DNA from: Limosilactobacillus ingluviei DSM 15946
Lineage (GTDB): Bacteria > Bacillota > Bacilli > Lactobacillales > Lactobacillaceae
Length of the DNA stretch: 64,000 nt
Assembly (NCBI RefSeq): GCF_001435775.1
Contig: NZ_AZFK01000077.1
Location: 124,001-188,000 of the forward strand
Reading direction: 5' to 3'
Shown: in pieces, positions 43,131-52,916 of the stretch
How the letters are laid out: every line of letters begins with the position of its first letter
Numbering within the stretch: position 1 is the first letter of the stretch
Program-made: the position numbers and the translations under genes
Notes under the pieces: model-generated
Told to the model about the DNA's origin: nothing
The model's database searches: none
The model's input: only the letters and a program-made list of their open reading frames with translations

Positions 43131-44657
43131 CTACTTCGTTATCAAATGGTGGCTACGCAAGTACTGGTGGGCAACGACACTGGCCTTTTGGTGTTTGACG
43201 GTCACCGCATAGTTCATCTCTTGCATCTCGTTGGTCGTAATCTGGCCGGCCAATTTATTCAGTTGCTTGACGACGACGGGATGGGTCTTGGCAAAGCGGG
43301 CCTTCATTAATGGCGCCCCTTGGTAAGGCGGAAAAAAATGGCGGTCATCAGCCAGAACGCGCAAATGATATTGACGCAGCTGGGGATCGGTCGTATACCC
43401 ATCCACCAACTCAACTTTCCCCTGTACCAACGCTTGGTAACGCAAGGTGGGTTCCATCGTTTTAACCGTGCCTACCTTCAAATCGTAAGCTTTTTGCAAA
43501 CCTAAGTAGCCATCCGGTTGCTGGGCAAAATCCGGATCAAACCCCGCCGTGACAGCAGCCTGTTGTTCAACCAGGTCGCTAATCGTTGCTAACCGGTGTT
43601 GCTTAGCAAACGACGCGGTAACTGCCAACGCATAGCCATTTTGGTAGGCCATCGGTTTCAAATAAGTCATCCCCTGGCGGGCCAAATACCGTCGAGCCGC
43701 CTGATAGGCCTGATCTGGCGACTTGGGGGTCTGCTTTTGCTTAGCGAGTCCCTCCAAGACAGTCCCGGTAAATTCCGGATAGATATCAATCTGATCCCGT
43801 TGCAAGGCCGCATACAAAAAACTAGTCCCGCCGAAATTCGGCTTCAAGACTACTTTAGTCTGAGGAGCCGCCTCCTCAATCAAGTCCTTATACATATGGA
43901 TCAACAGGTTCGGTTCCCCACCCATCTTACCAGCGATCACAATTGTGTCTGGTTGCGAATGAACTAAATGGCGCTGCACAGTTACGGCCCCACCGCATAC
44001 AAGCAGCCCCGCCAAGACAACCCCACCAATTTTAAGATTGCGGCGTGACTTACCAACCCATTTCAAAACCCCCGCGCTAAGCAACGCTAAGAAGGCGGAC
44101 AAACCAGCCCCTAACAGCAATTCGCCATTATTATTTTGCTGGATTCCTAACAAAATGTAGGTCCCCAGGCCTCCGGCACCAATCAAAGCGGCCAAGGTCG
44201 CGGTCCCAATGATCATCACCAAGGCAATCCGCAAACCGGAAAAGATCAAGGGTAACGCTAATGGCAATTCATAGCGTTTTAGCCGCGTCCACCACGACAA
44301 GCCAAAGGCCAACCCCGCTTCTTCCAATTGCGGATCAATCGTGGTCAGCCCCGTATAAGCATTTTGGTAAATTGGCATCATGGCATATAGCACCAAAGCG
44401 ATAACGGCCGGCACAGTTCCAATCCCCACGATTGGAATCAACAGCCCCAGCAGGGCCAAACTCGGGATGGTCTGAAAAATACCGGTAATTTGCAAAATCA
44501 GTTCTCCTAACCGCCGGTGATCTTTGAGCGCCATGGCCAAGGGAAGAGCAATCACAGCTGCAATTAACAACGAAACCAAGGACAAGACTAAATGCTGGCC
44601 CAGCGCCGCTACCAATTGGCCTTGCTGGTGAGCGATTAATTTCATTAAGGATTGCAT
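43131..44657 (-). CDS. Quaternary-amine/osmolyte ABC transporter, fused permease and binding protein
   Basis: 508 residues. N-terminal permease (1-215) with the EAA loop near EEAGLAFGLSWWTRLKRYELPLALP, then a C-terminal OpuAC/ProX-type binding domain (about 235-508) with GKMGGEPNLLIHMYKDLIEE and DIYPEFTGTVLEGL. Such fusions import glycine betaine, carnitine or choline for osmoprotection; the aromatic cage was not verified. The chosen ATG overlaps the ATPase stop (GTGAGATG), giving coupling. A slightly lower GC than neighbours is visible. Confidence 0.88.
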   Translation of the reverse strand: MQSLMKLIAHQQGQLVAALGQHLVLSLVSLLIAAVIALPLAMALKDHRRLGELILQITGIFQTIPSLALLGLLIPIVGIGTVPAVIALVLYAMMPIYQNAYTGLTTIDPQLEEAGLAFGLSWWTRLKRYELPLALPLIFSGLRIALVMIIGTATLAALIGAGGLGTYILLGIQQNNNGELLLGAGLSAFLALLSAGVLKWVGKSRRNLKIGGVVLAGLLVCGGAVTVQRHLVHSQPDTIVIAGKMGGEPNLLIHMYKDLIEEAAPQTKVVLKPNFGGTSFLYAALQRDQIDIYPEFTGTVLEGLAKQKQTPKSPDQAYQAARRYLARQGMTYLKPMAYQNGYALAVTASFAKQHRLATISDLVEQQAAVTAGFDPDFAQQPDGYLGLQKAYDLKVGTVKTMEPTLRYQALVQGKVELVDGYTTDPQLRQYHLRVLADDRHFFPPYQGAPLMKARFAKTHPVVVKQLNKLAGQITTNEMQEMNYAVTVKHQKASVVAHQYLRSHHLITK

Positions 44658-44658
44658 C

Positions 44659-45579
44659 TCACTTTTCCTCTCGTTTCCCCAGGTAGTGCAATAATTTGGC
44701 CACTGGCAAACGGTAAGCCTGCTGGGCGATGGAAAAACAAAGCTCCCCGTCACAAACCGGCAAGCGGAGAATTTCCGCCACCGTTGTCACCAGCGGACCC
44801 GCCACGGCCGGTTGAGGTTGCGTCGCCGCCAACAAATCAGTCAGCGTCCCGTAGCGCGGGCGCGCAGAAGCAAAAAAATCACGAACAAAGGCGTTCGCCG
44901 GATGTTCAATGATCTCTTGGGGCGTCCCCACCTGCTGCAGCCGCCCCGCGTTGATTACCCCAATCCGATCGCCCAACCGCAATGCTTCTTGCATGTCATG
45001 GGTCACAAACAGAACCGTCATACCGTGTTTAGCATGTAAGGATAAGAGCAAGTCTTGCATTTGGCGGCGTAAAACGGGATCTAAGGCACTAAAGGATTCG
45101 TCCATTAAAATCAATTGGGGGTTCGTCGCCAACGCCCGGGCAATGGCAACGCGCTGTTGTTGGCCTCCCGAAAGGGCCGCTGGATAACGAGTTAAGTAAT
45201 CTTTCTCCTTTAAGCCCACAGCAGCCAATAACTGCCGGGCCTTACGTTTCCGCTCGGCTTTGGAACACCCTTGCTGTTCAAGTTGGATAGTCACGTTGTC
45301 GGCAATTGTCAAATTAGGAAAGAGGGACGCCGTCTGCAAAACATACCCCATTGACAAGCGCAACTTAGCCAGGTCACTCGCTGCAACGTCTTGCCCGGCC
45401 ACTTTAACCTGCCCGCTGGTGGGAACCGTCAGTCGATTTACCATCCGAATCAACGTCGTTTTACCACTCCCGCTTGGTCCCACCAGTACAAATAACTCAT
45501 GGGCACGGATTTTCAGGTTAATGTCAGTTAAGATTTGGTGGTCACCATACCGCATGCCCACCGTACAGTATTCAATCAC
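44659..45579 (-). CDS. Quaternary-amine/osmolyte ABC transporter, ATP-binding subunit
   Basis: 306 residues. GPSGSGKTTLIRMVNRLT near 36, [17 protein letters not shown] near 133, LILMDESFSALDPVLRRQMQ and FVTHDMQEALRLGDRIGV. OpuCA-like without full CBS pair; the last 60 residues contain only a rudimentary domain. It overlaps the Rrf2 gene by four bases at its start, so the three genes are one operon. Confidence 0.9.
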   Translation of the reverse strand: MIEYCTVGMRYGDHQILTDINLKIRAHELFVLVGPSGSGKTTLIRMVNRLTVPTSGQVKVAGQDVAASDLAKLRLSMGYVLQTASLFPNLTIADNVTIQLEQQGCSKAERKRKARQLLAAVGLKEKDYLTRYPAALSGGQQQRVAIARALATNPQLILMDESFSALDPVLRRQMQDLLLSLHAKHGMTVLFVTHDMQEALRLGDRIGVINAGRLQQVGTPQEIIEHPANAFVRDFFASARPRYGTLTDLLAATQPQPAVAGPLVTTVAEILRLPVCDGELCFSIAQQAYRLPVAKLLHYLGKREEK

Positions 45580-46019
45580 TTGCCCGCCTCCTTTTCGGCC
45601 TGCCGGACCAGGATCGTATCGATCAGATCTTGCAGGGTAGTTTGTTGTAATTTAGCCTTCGCCGCGACTTCCGCTTGGCGGTAATACTCGGTCAAAGTGG
45701 GTTGAATGTTGCCGCCCACAATGCAAGCGGGGTTCGTTTTGGGATCAACCGAAAATAAAGGCTTATCTCCTTCAATCGTTAAGTAGACATCAAGCAAGGT
45801 GACCACTTCAGCGGGCTTTTTTAACGTTGGATCCGCAAAACCCGGCACCGTTGTCAATAAGCCGCCTTTTTTTAGCTGGGCCATTAAGCGTCGCACTACC
45901 ACCGGCGAAGTACCGATGCTCGAAGCGATAGTGTCGCTGGATAATTGGACTTTTTCTTTATATATCACAATAAACGCCAAAATATGAATAGCATCACTGA
46001 AGCGCGTTGACATTTTCAT
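45576..46019 (-). CDS. Rrf2 family transcriptional regulator
   Basis: 147 residues. Winged helix in the first 65 residues (TRFSDAIHILAFIVIYK, DTIASSIGTSPVVVRRLMAQLKKGGLL). Only one cysteine (PACIVGGN) is present where iron-sulphur Rrf2 proteins have three, so it should not bind a cluster; it resembles the YwnA-type group. First gene of the transporter operon and divergent from the NAD-dependent protein, so it probably controls both. Confidence 0.87.
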   Translation of the reverse strand: MKMSTRFSDAIHILAFIVIYKEKVQLSSDTIASSIGTSPVVVRRLMAQLKKGGLLTTVPGFADPTLKKPAEVVTLLDVYLTIEGDKPLFSVDPKTNPACIVGGNIQPTLTEYYRQAEVAAKAKLQQTTLQDLIDTILVRQAEKEAGK

Positions 46020-46051
46020 CGTTAACTCCCGAAACTTTTTTAGTTACATGA

Positions 46052-46080
46052 ATTTTAGCGTCAAAATCCATAATAGTCAA
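46052..46080 (-). promoter_or_regulatory. Promoter of the Rrf2-transporter operon
   Basis: Minus strand TTGACT (plus 46075-46080), 17 bases, TAAAAT (plus 46052-46057). AACTAAAAAAGTT (near 46032-46044) behind the start could be an operator. Confidence 0.65.
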
Positions 46081-46162
46081 TATATATCGCAAATTTAACA
46101 GTTAAAAGGCTTTGGCATACAGCGTTGATGAAACTAAAGAAGTTACAGAAGGAGTTGACCAC

Positions 46163-47032
46163 ATGCAATACATCATCACGGGCGCCACCGGCCATCTTGG
46201 GCGCCAAATTACCAACCAAATGTTAAAGCGCGTGGCCGCGACCGACTTGATTTTAGCCGTGAACACCCCCGCCAAAGCCATTGATTTTGCCAACGCCGGC
46301 CTGACCGTCCAGGCCATTGATTATCAAAATCTCGCTTCTTTGACCGCAGCCTTTGCTGGCGGTGACATTTTGATCTACGTGGCTAGCCTGACCTACGATC
46401 GGGTCAGCCGCATCCGTGAGCTGGAAAACGTCATTGCTGCCGCGGAAACCGCCGGGGTCCAAAGTATCGTCGCCATGAGTTTTTTTGCCGACCAAACCAA
46501 TAATCCCTTCACCATGGCCCCTTTTTACGCCTACCTGCCAACCCGCCTGGCCGGTAGCAAATTAAAATATGCCGTCATGCGCAACGCCCTTTACGCCGAT
46601 CCCTTAATTCCCTACCTGCCTGAATTAATCGCGCGCAAGCACCTGATCTATCCAGTCGGCGATCAGGCCATGAGTTTTATCAGCCAAGCCGATAGCGCCG
46701 AAGCCTTCGCCACCGTCGCTACCACTCCGGCTTTAAGAGATCACGGCCGGCATTTCTTACTCAGCCAACCAAACACCTTCACCATGCCAGAACTGGGGGC
46801 CATCATGACCCAAGTTACCGGGCATTCAATCGGCTACGCCCCCGTGACCACTGCCGAATTTGCCCAAATCTACGCTGCGGAAGGTGACGGCGCTGAGCTG
46901 GCCTCTATGTACCAAGCCGGCGCTCGTGGTTTATTGAACCAACCCAGCCACGACTTTACTGCAATCACTGGTCATGCCCCTACCACCATGGCTGATTTCT
47001 TAACGGCAGGGTGGCGCCAAACCCAAATTTAA
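46163..47032 (+). CDS. NmrA-like NAD(P)-binding SDR protein
   Basis: 290 residues. The Rossmann start MQYIITGATGHLGRQI with GxxGxxG. FAGGDILIYVASLTYDR, IVAMSFFADQ and PFYAYLPTRLAGSKLK follow the atypical NmrA/QOR2 pattern rather than the YxxxK of classical SDRs. It may reduce quinones or sense NADP. AGAAGGAGTTGACCAC precedes the ATG; a start 17 codons upstream is not supported. Divergent from rrf2. Confidence 0.85.
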   Translation: MQYIITGATGHLGRQITNQMLKRVAATDLILAVNTPAKAIDFANAGLTVQAIDYQNLASLTAAFAGGDILIYVASLTYDRVSRIRELENVIAAAETAGVQSIVAMSFFADQTNNPFTMAPFYAYLPTRLAGSKLKYAVMRNALYADPLIPYLPELIARKHLIYPVGDQAMSFISQADSAEAFATVATTPALRDHGRHFLLSQPNTFTMPELGAIMTQVTGHSIGYAPVTTAEFAQIYAAEGDGAELASMYQAGARGLLNQPSHDFTAITGHAPTTMADFLTAGWRQTQI

Positions 47033-47034
47033 CC

Positions 47035-47062
47035 TTGCAAAAATCCGCAAACCCACTATAAT
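47035..47062 (+). promoter_or_regulatory. trpS promoter
   Basis: TTGCAA (47035-47040), 16 bases, TATAAT (47057-47062), right behind the upstream stop. Confidence 0.7.
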
Positions 47063-47068
47063 CAAAAT

Positions 47069-48309
<1,241 letters not shown>

Positions 48310-48315
48310 ACCCGG

Positions 48316-48343
48316 ACGGTGGTCAAGTTGGCCACCGTTTTTT
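48316..48343 (+). terminator. trpS terminator
   Basis: ACGGTGG pairs with CCACCGT, followed by six T. Confidence 0.85.
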
Positions 48344-48379
48344 GGTACCAAAAAACGGGACCCGCCGGCCCCGTTAACG

Positions 48380-49033
48380 TTAGAAATCACGCGTCGTCTT
48401 CATCAAATCTAACAGCTGCGCACTTGGCGTCTGCACCTTCATGATCGTGGGGTGGTGCATGTAAGCATCGGCTTGGGCCTGGGCCCAGGTATGATCCGTC
48501 CCCCAGCGCTGGTCTTGGAAGTGGCTTGGCACCGCAAAGACCCGGACGGTGTTTTCGTCAATGACCTGGTAGGTAACCGTCCCGGCGGCGAGCGGCGTGC
48601 CGCTGACCGTGTAGGTATGGGCCGGAAAGACGTCCGTTACCCCCTTACCGTAATTACTGGTGACATTTTTACCACTGACGTCCGTTACGTCAATATTGGC
48701 CAGCTGGTGTTGTTCCAAAGCCGTTTGAATATCGGCTGGCGAGCCATTTTGCAGCAAGTAGGTGTAAAAGACCCGGTAGCCCAGCGTGGTGGCGTCCTGC
48801 GGGGCCTGACTGGTCGCGGCCGACTGGGAATTAGTCGTAGCTGACGAAGCCGCCGGCGCACTCGCGGTGCTCGTCGCCTGACTACTGCTGTGATTAGCCT
48901 TGCTGGACGCCTGGCTGGCCGTAGTCTTGGTAGCCGACTCGCTTTGGCTGGATTGCGACTGGTTGGAATTACCACACGCCGCCAGCCCCACACTTAACCC
49001 GAGCACGGCCAAACTTAAGCCAATTTTCTTCAT
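48380..49033 (-). CDS. Lipoprotein with Ser/Thr/Ala-rich linker
   Basis: 217 residues. Signal peptide with lipobox LAAC at 17-20, then a low-complexity Ser/Gln/Ala/Thr stretch (about 21-80) and a C-terminal globular domain (82-217) with YRVFYTYLLQNGSPADIQ, HTYTVSGTPLAAGTVTYQVI and WAQAQADAYM. The domain resembles proteins of lactobacilli annotated only as hypothetical lipoproteins. Likely membrane-anchored outside; role unknown. Monocistronic. Confidence 0.8.
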   Translation of the reverse strand: MKKIGLSLAVLGLSVGLAACGNSNQSQSSQSESATKTTASQASSKANHSSSQATSTASAPAASSATTNSQSAATSQAPQDATTLGYRVFYTYLLQNGSPADIQTALEQHQLANIDVTDVSGKNVTSNYGKGVTDVFPAHTYTVSGTPLAAGTVTYQVIDENTVRVFAVPSHFQDQRWGTDHTWAQAQADAYMHHPTIMKVQTPSAQLLDLMKTTRDF

Positions 49034-49335
49034 TTTTCATCCCCCCTTGTGTGTTTAATTTTACCATGATTAACGCCGCGCTTTCTTTGCCCAATCGCCT
49101 CATAGACACCGGAGAGATTTATAGATCTGCGCAAAAGTTTATTAAAAATAACGGTTTTAATCATGATTAATAATCCGCTATCCCTTTTTACAAAATGATA
49201 AGCGCCTAACATTTTCGTGACAGTTATTGCGCAGATTTTCAGATCTGTCGTGTCTCAATGGGAGGATTCGTCTTTTTCGCTTACCGCCCCACACTGGTAC
49301 GGCTTATAATCAAACATAGAAAGAAGGCGAGTCCC
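49034..49335. other. AT-rich intergenic region with a distant inverted repeat
   Basis: AGATCTGCGCAA (49123-49134) recurs inverted as TTGCGCAGAT (49227-49236), and GCAGATTTTCAGATCTG makes a small hairpin next to it. TATAAT at 49301-49306 is a likely -10 for the following gene. No coding frame is convincing. Confidence 0.45.
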
Positions 49336-49578
49336 ATGCGCAAACTTTGGCAAACCACTTGGCAGTGCGCGGCGATTTTCCTTTGCATCGTCGGCGGAAT
49401 CATCGCAGCTTCACTGGGCCCTAGCAACCAAGCCGCTCATGGCTGGTTGTTATTGCATGATCTTTATTATCCCTGGGTTTACCTGGCCGTTTTTTACGGA
49501 TTGTTGACCCTGCTTACTCGGCACTGCTGGCCGGCAAATTGGCATTTCACCTGGCACTTTCCCCCGCGTGCGGCTTGA
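49336..49578 (+). CDS. Small membrane protein, possibly the first half of a frameshifted gene
   Basis: 80 residues with two hydrophobic segments (about 10-29 and 42-62) and a C-terminal HFTWHFPPRAA. GAAGGCGAG stands before the ATG. The frame ends at 49578, but a second membrane frame continues in the next phase. Adding one C to the run at 49561-49565 would join them to a 147-residue four-helix protein. No family recognised. Confidence 0.6.
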   Translation: MRKLWQTTWQCAAIFLCIVGGIIAASLGPSNQAAHGWLLLHDLYYPWVYLAVFYGLLTLLTRHCWPANWHFTWHFPPRAA

Positions 49579-49778
49579 GGGGCAGTTTAGCCATCATTTG
49601 GGGCTTGGCCATTTGGCTGTTGACCAGTCATTCCTTGCTTTTGACCGGGGGTGAATACGGGATCAACACCGCCTTGGCCAGTCTCTTCGCCTACCTGCTC
49701 ACCGCCGGGCTGGTGTTCGGTCGCGCCAAGCGCCACGACTGGACGCTCGCCCAAGCTGAGCTGACCCGCATCCAATAA
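49575..49778 (+). CDS. Second membrane frame, probably continuation of the preceding gene
   Basis: About 67 residues from the TTG that overlaps the previous stop (TTGA), with two hydrophobic segments and a charged end AKRHDWTLAQAELTRIQ. There is no ribosome site of its own. Either translationally coupled or the tail of a gene split by a one-base deletion. Confidence 0.5.
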   Translation: MRGSLAIIWGLAIWLLTSHSLLLTGGEYGINTALASLFAYLLTAGLVFGRAKRHDWTLAQAELTRIQ

Positions 49779-49793
49779 AATGAGAATTTATCC

Positions 49794-49822
49794 TTGACAA
49801 TGAGAAATCGATTAATTAGAAT
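49794..49822 (+). promoter_or_regulatory. brnQ-2 promoter
   Basis: TTGACA (49794-49799), 17 bases, TAGAAT (49817-49822). ATGAGAA occurs at both sides of the -35, as in the other brnQ promoter. Confidence 0.7.
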
Positions 49823-49829
49823 ATAGCCA

Positions 49830-50107
49830 TAATTTAATTAACCGAACGCAATGAGGAAGAAGAGTAGCACTGGTTAACCGCTAGCGAGCCCCGGTTGGTG
49901 GAAGGGGGTCGGATCTAGCCAGCGTGAAAATCACTTTCGAGCCCGGGCCAGCCAAGGTCCGGTGGCCGCACCCATTACCGTGCACGCGTATCGTCAGGCT
50001 TGCCTGGCCGTACGTACTAAGGTGGCGTTAGTGATAGCGCCATGGGCACAGGGTGGTACCACGCACAGGCGTCCCTGATCGAGTCAATCGGTCAGGGACG
50101 CCTTTTT
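49830..50107 (+). ncRNA. T-box riboswitch leader of brnQ-2 (Ile specifier)
   Basis: Stem I has AGGAAGAAGAGTAGC near 49851 and the apical hairpin CGAGCCCCGGTTGGTGG. Behind it CGTGAAAATCACTTTCG contains the specifier ATC (isoleucine). The T-box CAGGGTGGTACCACGC is at 50050-50065. The terminator AGGCGTCCCTGA / TCAGGGACGCCT with TTTTT is at 50067-50107. Confidence 0.93.
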
Positions 50108-50143
50108 CATTGGGTTCTGATTTAAAATTGGAGGGTGTTACAT

Positions 50144-51526
50144 ATGTCATCACGGAAATTAACTTGGCGCGAATACTTTGTCGTCGCGTCGCTGCTCTTT
50201 GGCCTTTTCTTTGGGGCCGGCAATTTGATCTTCCCTTTGCACCTCGGTCAGCTCGCCGGAGGCCACTGGGGACCAGCCGCCCTGGGCTTTTTGGTTACCG
50301 GGGTCTTATTGCCTTTGCTGTCGGTAATGGCGATCGCCGTCACCCGGGCCGAAGGGGTCTTTGACGTTGGCCGGCCCCTGGGCGTCGGCTTTGCCTTGAC
50401 CTTTATGGTGTTGATCCACGCCACCATCGGGCCGCTCTTTGGGACGCCGCGGACGGCGACGGTCTCCTTTACCGTCGGGGTGGCCCCCTTTGTGCCCGCC
50501 CAATATCAACAAGTTGCCTTGTTCGTCTTTTCGCTGGTCTTCTTTGGCTTAGCCTTTGCCTTCTCCTACCACGAAAATAATATCCTGGCCAACGTCGGCA
50601 AGGTCTTAAACCCGATGTTCTTGGCCCTCTTGTTCTTAATGTTCTTAGTGGCCTTCTTGATGCCCATGGGCAACCCCCTGAGCGCCCCGGCCACGGCCGC
50701 TTACGCTCACAGCGCCTTAACCAACGGTTTCTTGGAAGGATACAACACGATGGACGCCTTGGCTGGCCTGGCCTTTGGGGTGACGGTCGTTACGGCAGTC
50801 CGGCAAATGGGCCAACGCCGCAGCCGCGACGTTTCCAAGGTCGTCGCCAAGGCCGGAGTCTTAGCAATGAGTGGGGTCGGCTTAATCTACTTGCTCTTGA
50901 TCGTAGCCGGAGCGATGTCGTTAGGCCACTTCAAGCTCTCAGCTGATGGTGGGGTCGCCTTTACCCAAATCGTGCGCTACTACGGTGGGGCCTTCGGTCA
51001 AGCAGTCCTGGCCGTTTTGATCACCGTCACCTGCTTGACCACGGCGGTCGGCCTGGTCGCCGCCTTTGCCCAAGACTTCCACAAGCACTTCCCGAAGGTG
51101 TCTTATCACATGTGGCTGTTTTTGACGACGCTGGCCTCCTTTGTCGTAGCTAACTTCGGTTTGGAACAAATCATCGCTTGGTCGACGCCAATGTTGATGT
51201 TCCTCTACCCCTTATCGATGGTCTTGATCCTCTTGTCCGTTTGCTCCAACTTCTTCCAACGGGACGGCCGGGTCTACTTCTTCGTAGTCCTCTTCACGGT
51301 CGTGCCGGCCTTGGGGGACATGGTAGTCGCCTTCCCGAAGGTCGTGTCTGCCAGCGCCTTTGGTCAAACGGTCGCCGCCTGGCGCGCGGCTTTGCCACTG
51401 GCTAACATGGGCTTGTCCTGGGTGGTGCCAGCCTTGATCGGTCTCGTGATCGGGCTGGCTTGGCACTACGCTAAGCCCATGCGCCAACTGGCCGTCGAAC
51501 CCGCTCGCCTGGATCCGAAGGAATAA
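50144..51526 (+). CDS. brnQ: Branched-chain amino acid:cation symporter, second copy
   Basis: 460 residues, same layout as the copy at 6255-7631: LLFGLFFGAGNLIFPLHLGQLAGGHWG, TPRTATVSFTVG, GYNTMDALAGLAFGVTV and EQIIAWSTPMLMFLYPLS. ATG lies eight bases after GGAGGG; GTG three codons earlier is inside the ribosome site. The Ile T-box leader makes its expression answer to isoleucine shortage, complementing the Val-type leader of the first copy. Confidence 0.93.
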   Translation: MSSRKLTWREYFVVASLLFGLFFGAGNLIFPLHLGQLAGGHWGPAALGFLVTGVLLPLLSVMAIAVTRAEGVFDVGRPLGVGFALTFMVLIHATIGPLFGTPRTATVSFTVGVAPFVPAQYQQVALFVFSLVFFGLAFAFSYHENNILANVGKVLNPMFLALLFLMFLVAFLMPMGNPLSAPATAAYAHSALTNGFLEGYNTMDALAGLAFGVTVVTAVRQMGQRRSRDVSKVVAKAGVLAMSGVGLIYLLLIVAGAMSLGHFKLSADGGVAFTQIVRYYGGAFGQAVLAVLITVTCLTTAVGLVAAFAQDFHKHFPKVSYHMWLFLTTLASFVVANFGLEQIIAWSTPMLMFLYPLSMVLILLSVCSNFFQRDGRVYFFVVLFTVVPALGDMVVAFPKVVSASAFGQTVAAWRAALPLANMGLSWVVPALIGLVIGLAWHYAKPMRQLAVEPARLDPKE

Positions 51527-51538
51527 ATTCTTTAAACC

Positions 51539-51573
51539 AAAAGTCGCGCTGGTCAGTTGCCAGCGCGACTTTT
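51539..51573. terminator. Bidirectional terminator
   Basis: AAAAGTCGCGCTGG and CCAGCGCGACTTTT form a 14-bp stem between brnQ-2 and the convergent ArsC-like gene. Confidence 0.9.
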
Positions 51574-51574
51574 G

Positions 51575-51991
51575 CTATGCCTCAATCGGCACTACGGTTT
51601 TCAATTCCGCCACCCGGGCCTTGATCTGATCGCGCACCCGGCGAAAGACGGTTAATTGCTCCGCCCGACTGCCCGTGGCTTGGGCCGGATCGGCCAAGTC
51701 CCAGTGCAAGTGCCGCGCGCTGGCCGGAATTACCGGACAGTGGTCGCGCGCGTCCCCGCACAGGGTGACAATCACGTCGGCCTGGGCAAAGTAGACTGGA
51801 TCAAGCGCTTTAGCGTGGTGCGAGCTGAGATCAATGCCCACTTCGGCCATCACCACTTGGGCCAGTGGATTAACCGTGGTGGGATGGGTTCCCGCACTGG
51901 CCACTTCTACCGTCGGGTAGTCCGCTTTGGCAAAGCCCTCGGCCATCTGACTGCGGCATGAATTTCCGGTACACAGAAAATATAATTTCAT
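51575..51991 (-). CDS. Arsenate reductase/low-molecular-weight phosphatase family protein
   Basis: 138 residues. The P-loop CTGNSCRSQMAEG (CX5R) is at residues 7-19; VIVTLCGDARDHCPVIP near 76-92 contains the two redox cysteines typical of thioredoxin-coupled ArsC. It reduces arsenate or dephosphorylates tyrosine. No arsenic efflux genes are near, so its physiological job is open. Confidence 0.88.
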   Translation of the reverse strand: MKLYFLCTGNSCRSQMAEGFAKADYPTVEVASAGTHPTTVNPLAQVVMAEVGIDLSSHHAKALDPVYFAQADVIVTLCGDARDHCPVIPASARHLHWDLADPAQATGSRAEQLTVFRRVRDQIKARVAELKTVVPIEA

Positions 51992-52008
51992 TAACTCACC
52001 TACTCAAA

Positions 52009-52036
52009 AAGGGGCGGCCCACTTGGGGTCGCCCCT
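52009..52036 (-). terminator. Terminator of the oxidoreductase operon
   Basis: AGGGGCGGCCC and GGGTCGCCCCT pair around ACTTG; on the minus strand TTTTTGAG follows. Confidence 0.8.
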
Positions 52037-52047
52037 GGCTGTTTATG

Positions 52048-52911
52048 CTAGAAATCAACTTCATCGGGATCCTTGCATTGGCCCCCTAAGTTCGGCAGGG
52101 CCGCAATCGTCTGCATTTCTTCGTTCGACAGTTCAAAGTCAAACAGCTCCATGTTTTGCTTGAGCCGGTCGACGTGGACCGACTTTGGCAATGGCACGAC
52201 CCCTTGTTGGAGGATCCACCGTAAGCTGACTTGGGCCGTTGACTTCCCGTGCGCCGCCGCGATCTTTTGCATCGTTGGGTCGACTAAGACCGTCGCCCCT
52301 TGACCGCCCAATGGTCCCCAAGCTTCCACCACGATGTCCATGGCCTGGAGTTTCTTAATTTCTTCGGCGTGGGTCCAACCGGGGTGGACCTCAATTTGGT
52401 CAACCATTGGCTTGATCTTAGCCGTCTTTAACAGTTCGGCCACGTGGTGCGGCATAAAGTTGCTCAGCCCGATCGCCCGAATCTTGCCGGCTTCGTATAA
52501 TTCTTCCATCGCCCGCCAGGTTTCCGCGTTGATTTTGGCCGCGTCCGCGCCAAATTGCTTTTCATTGGCCGGCCAGTGGATCAGGTACAAGTCTAAGTAA
52601 TCCAACCCTAAGCGGTCCAAACTGGCTTGAAAGGCCGCCTTGGTGGCTTCATACCCCCGGTCGGTGTTCCAAAGCTTGCTGGTCACAAACAATTCTTCGC
52701 GGGGAACACCAGCGGCCTTGATCCCTTGGCCGACCCCGGCTTCGTTTTCGTAGACCTTAGCGGTATCAATGTGCCGGTAGCCGGCCGTAATCGCGTCCTG
52801 CACGGCTTGGGCCGTCACCGCCGGGTCGGTCCGGAACGTCCCGTAACCAACGCAGGGGATTTCCACCCCGTTGTTCAATTTGATTGGTGAATTAACATTG
52901 GTAAGCGTCAT
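52048..52911 (-). CDS. Aldo/keto reductase
   Basis: 287 residues, TIM barrel. Seen: VGYGTFRTD, the catalytic Asp-Tyr in HIDTAKVYENEAGVGQGIK near 47, YLDLYLIHWPANEKQFG near 96, IGLSNFMPHHVAELL near 137 and the cofactor end LRWILQQGVVPLPKSVHVDRLKQN. Reduces aldehydes or ketones with NADPH. AAAGGATGAACAAC stands before the chosen ATG. It follows the nitroreductase directly. Confidence 0.93.
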   Translation of the reverse strand: MTLTNVNSPIKLNNGVEIPCVGYGTFRTDPAVTAQAVQDAITAGYRHIDTAKVYENEAGVGQGIKAAGVPREELFVTSKLWNTDRGYEATKAAFQASLDRLGLDYLDLYLIHWPANEKQFGADAAKINAETWRAMEELYEAGKIRAIGLSNFMPHHVAELLKTAKIKPMVDQIEVHPGWTHAEEIKKLQAMDIVVEAWGPLGGQGATVLVDPTMQKIAAAHGKSTAQVSLRWILQQGVVPLPKSVHVDRLKQNMELFDFELSNEEMQTIAALPNLGGQCKDPDEVDF

Positions 52912-52916
52912 GTTGT

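Noticed and set aside
49030-49212. Minus-strand frame of 60 codons upstream of the lipoprotein
   Set aside because: No ribosome site, no recognisable segment, overlaps the lipoprotein promoter area.
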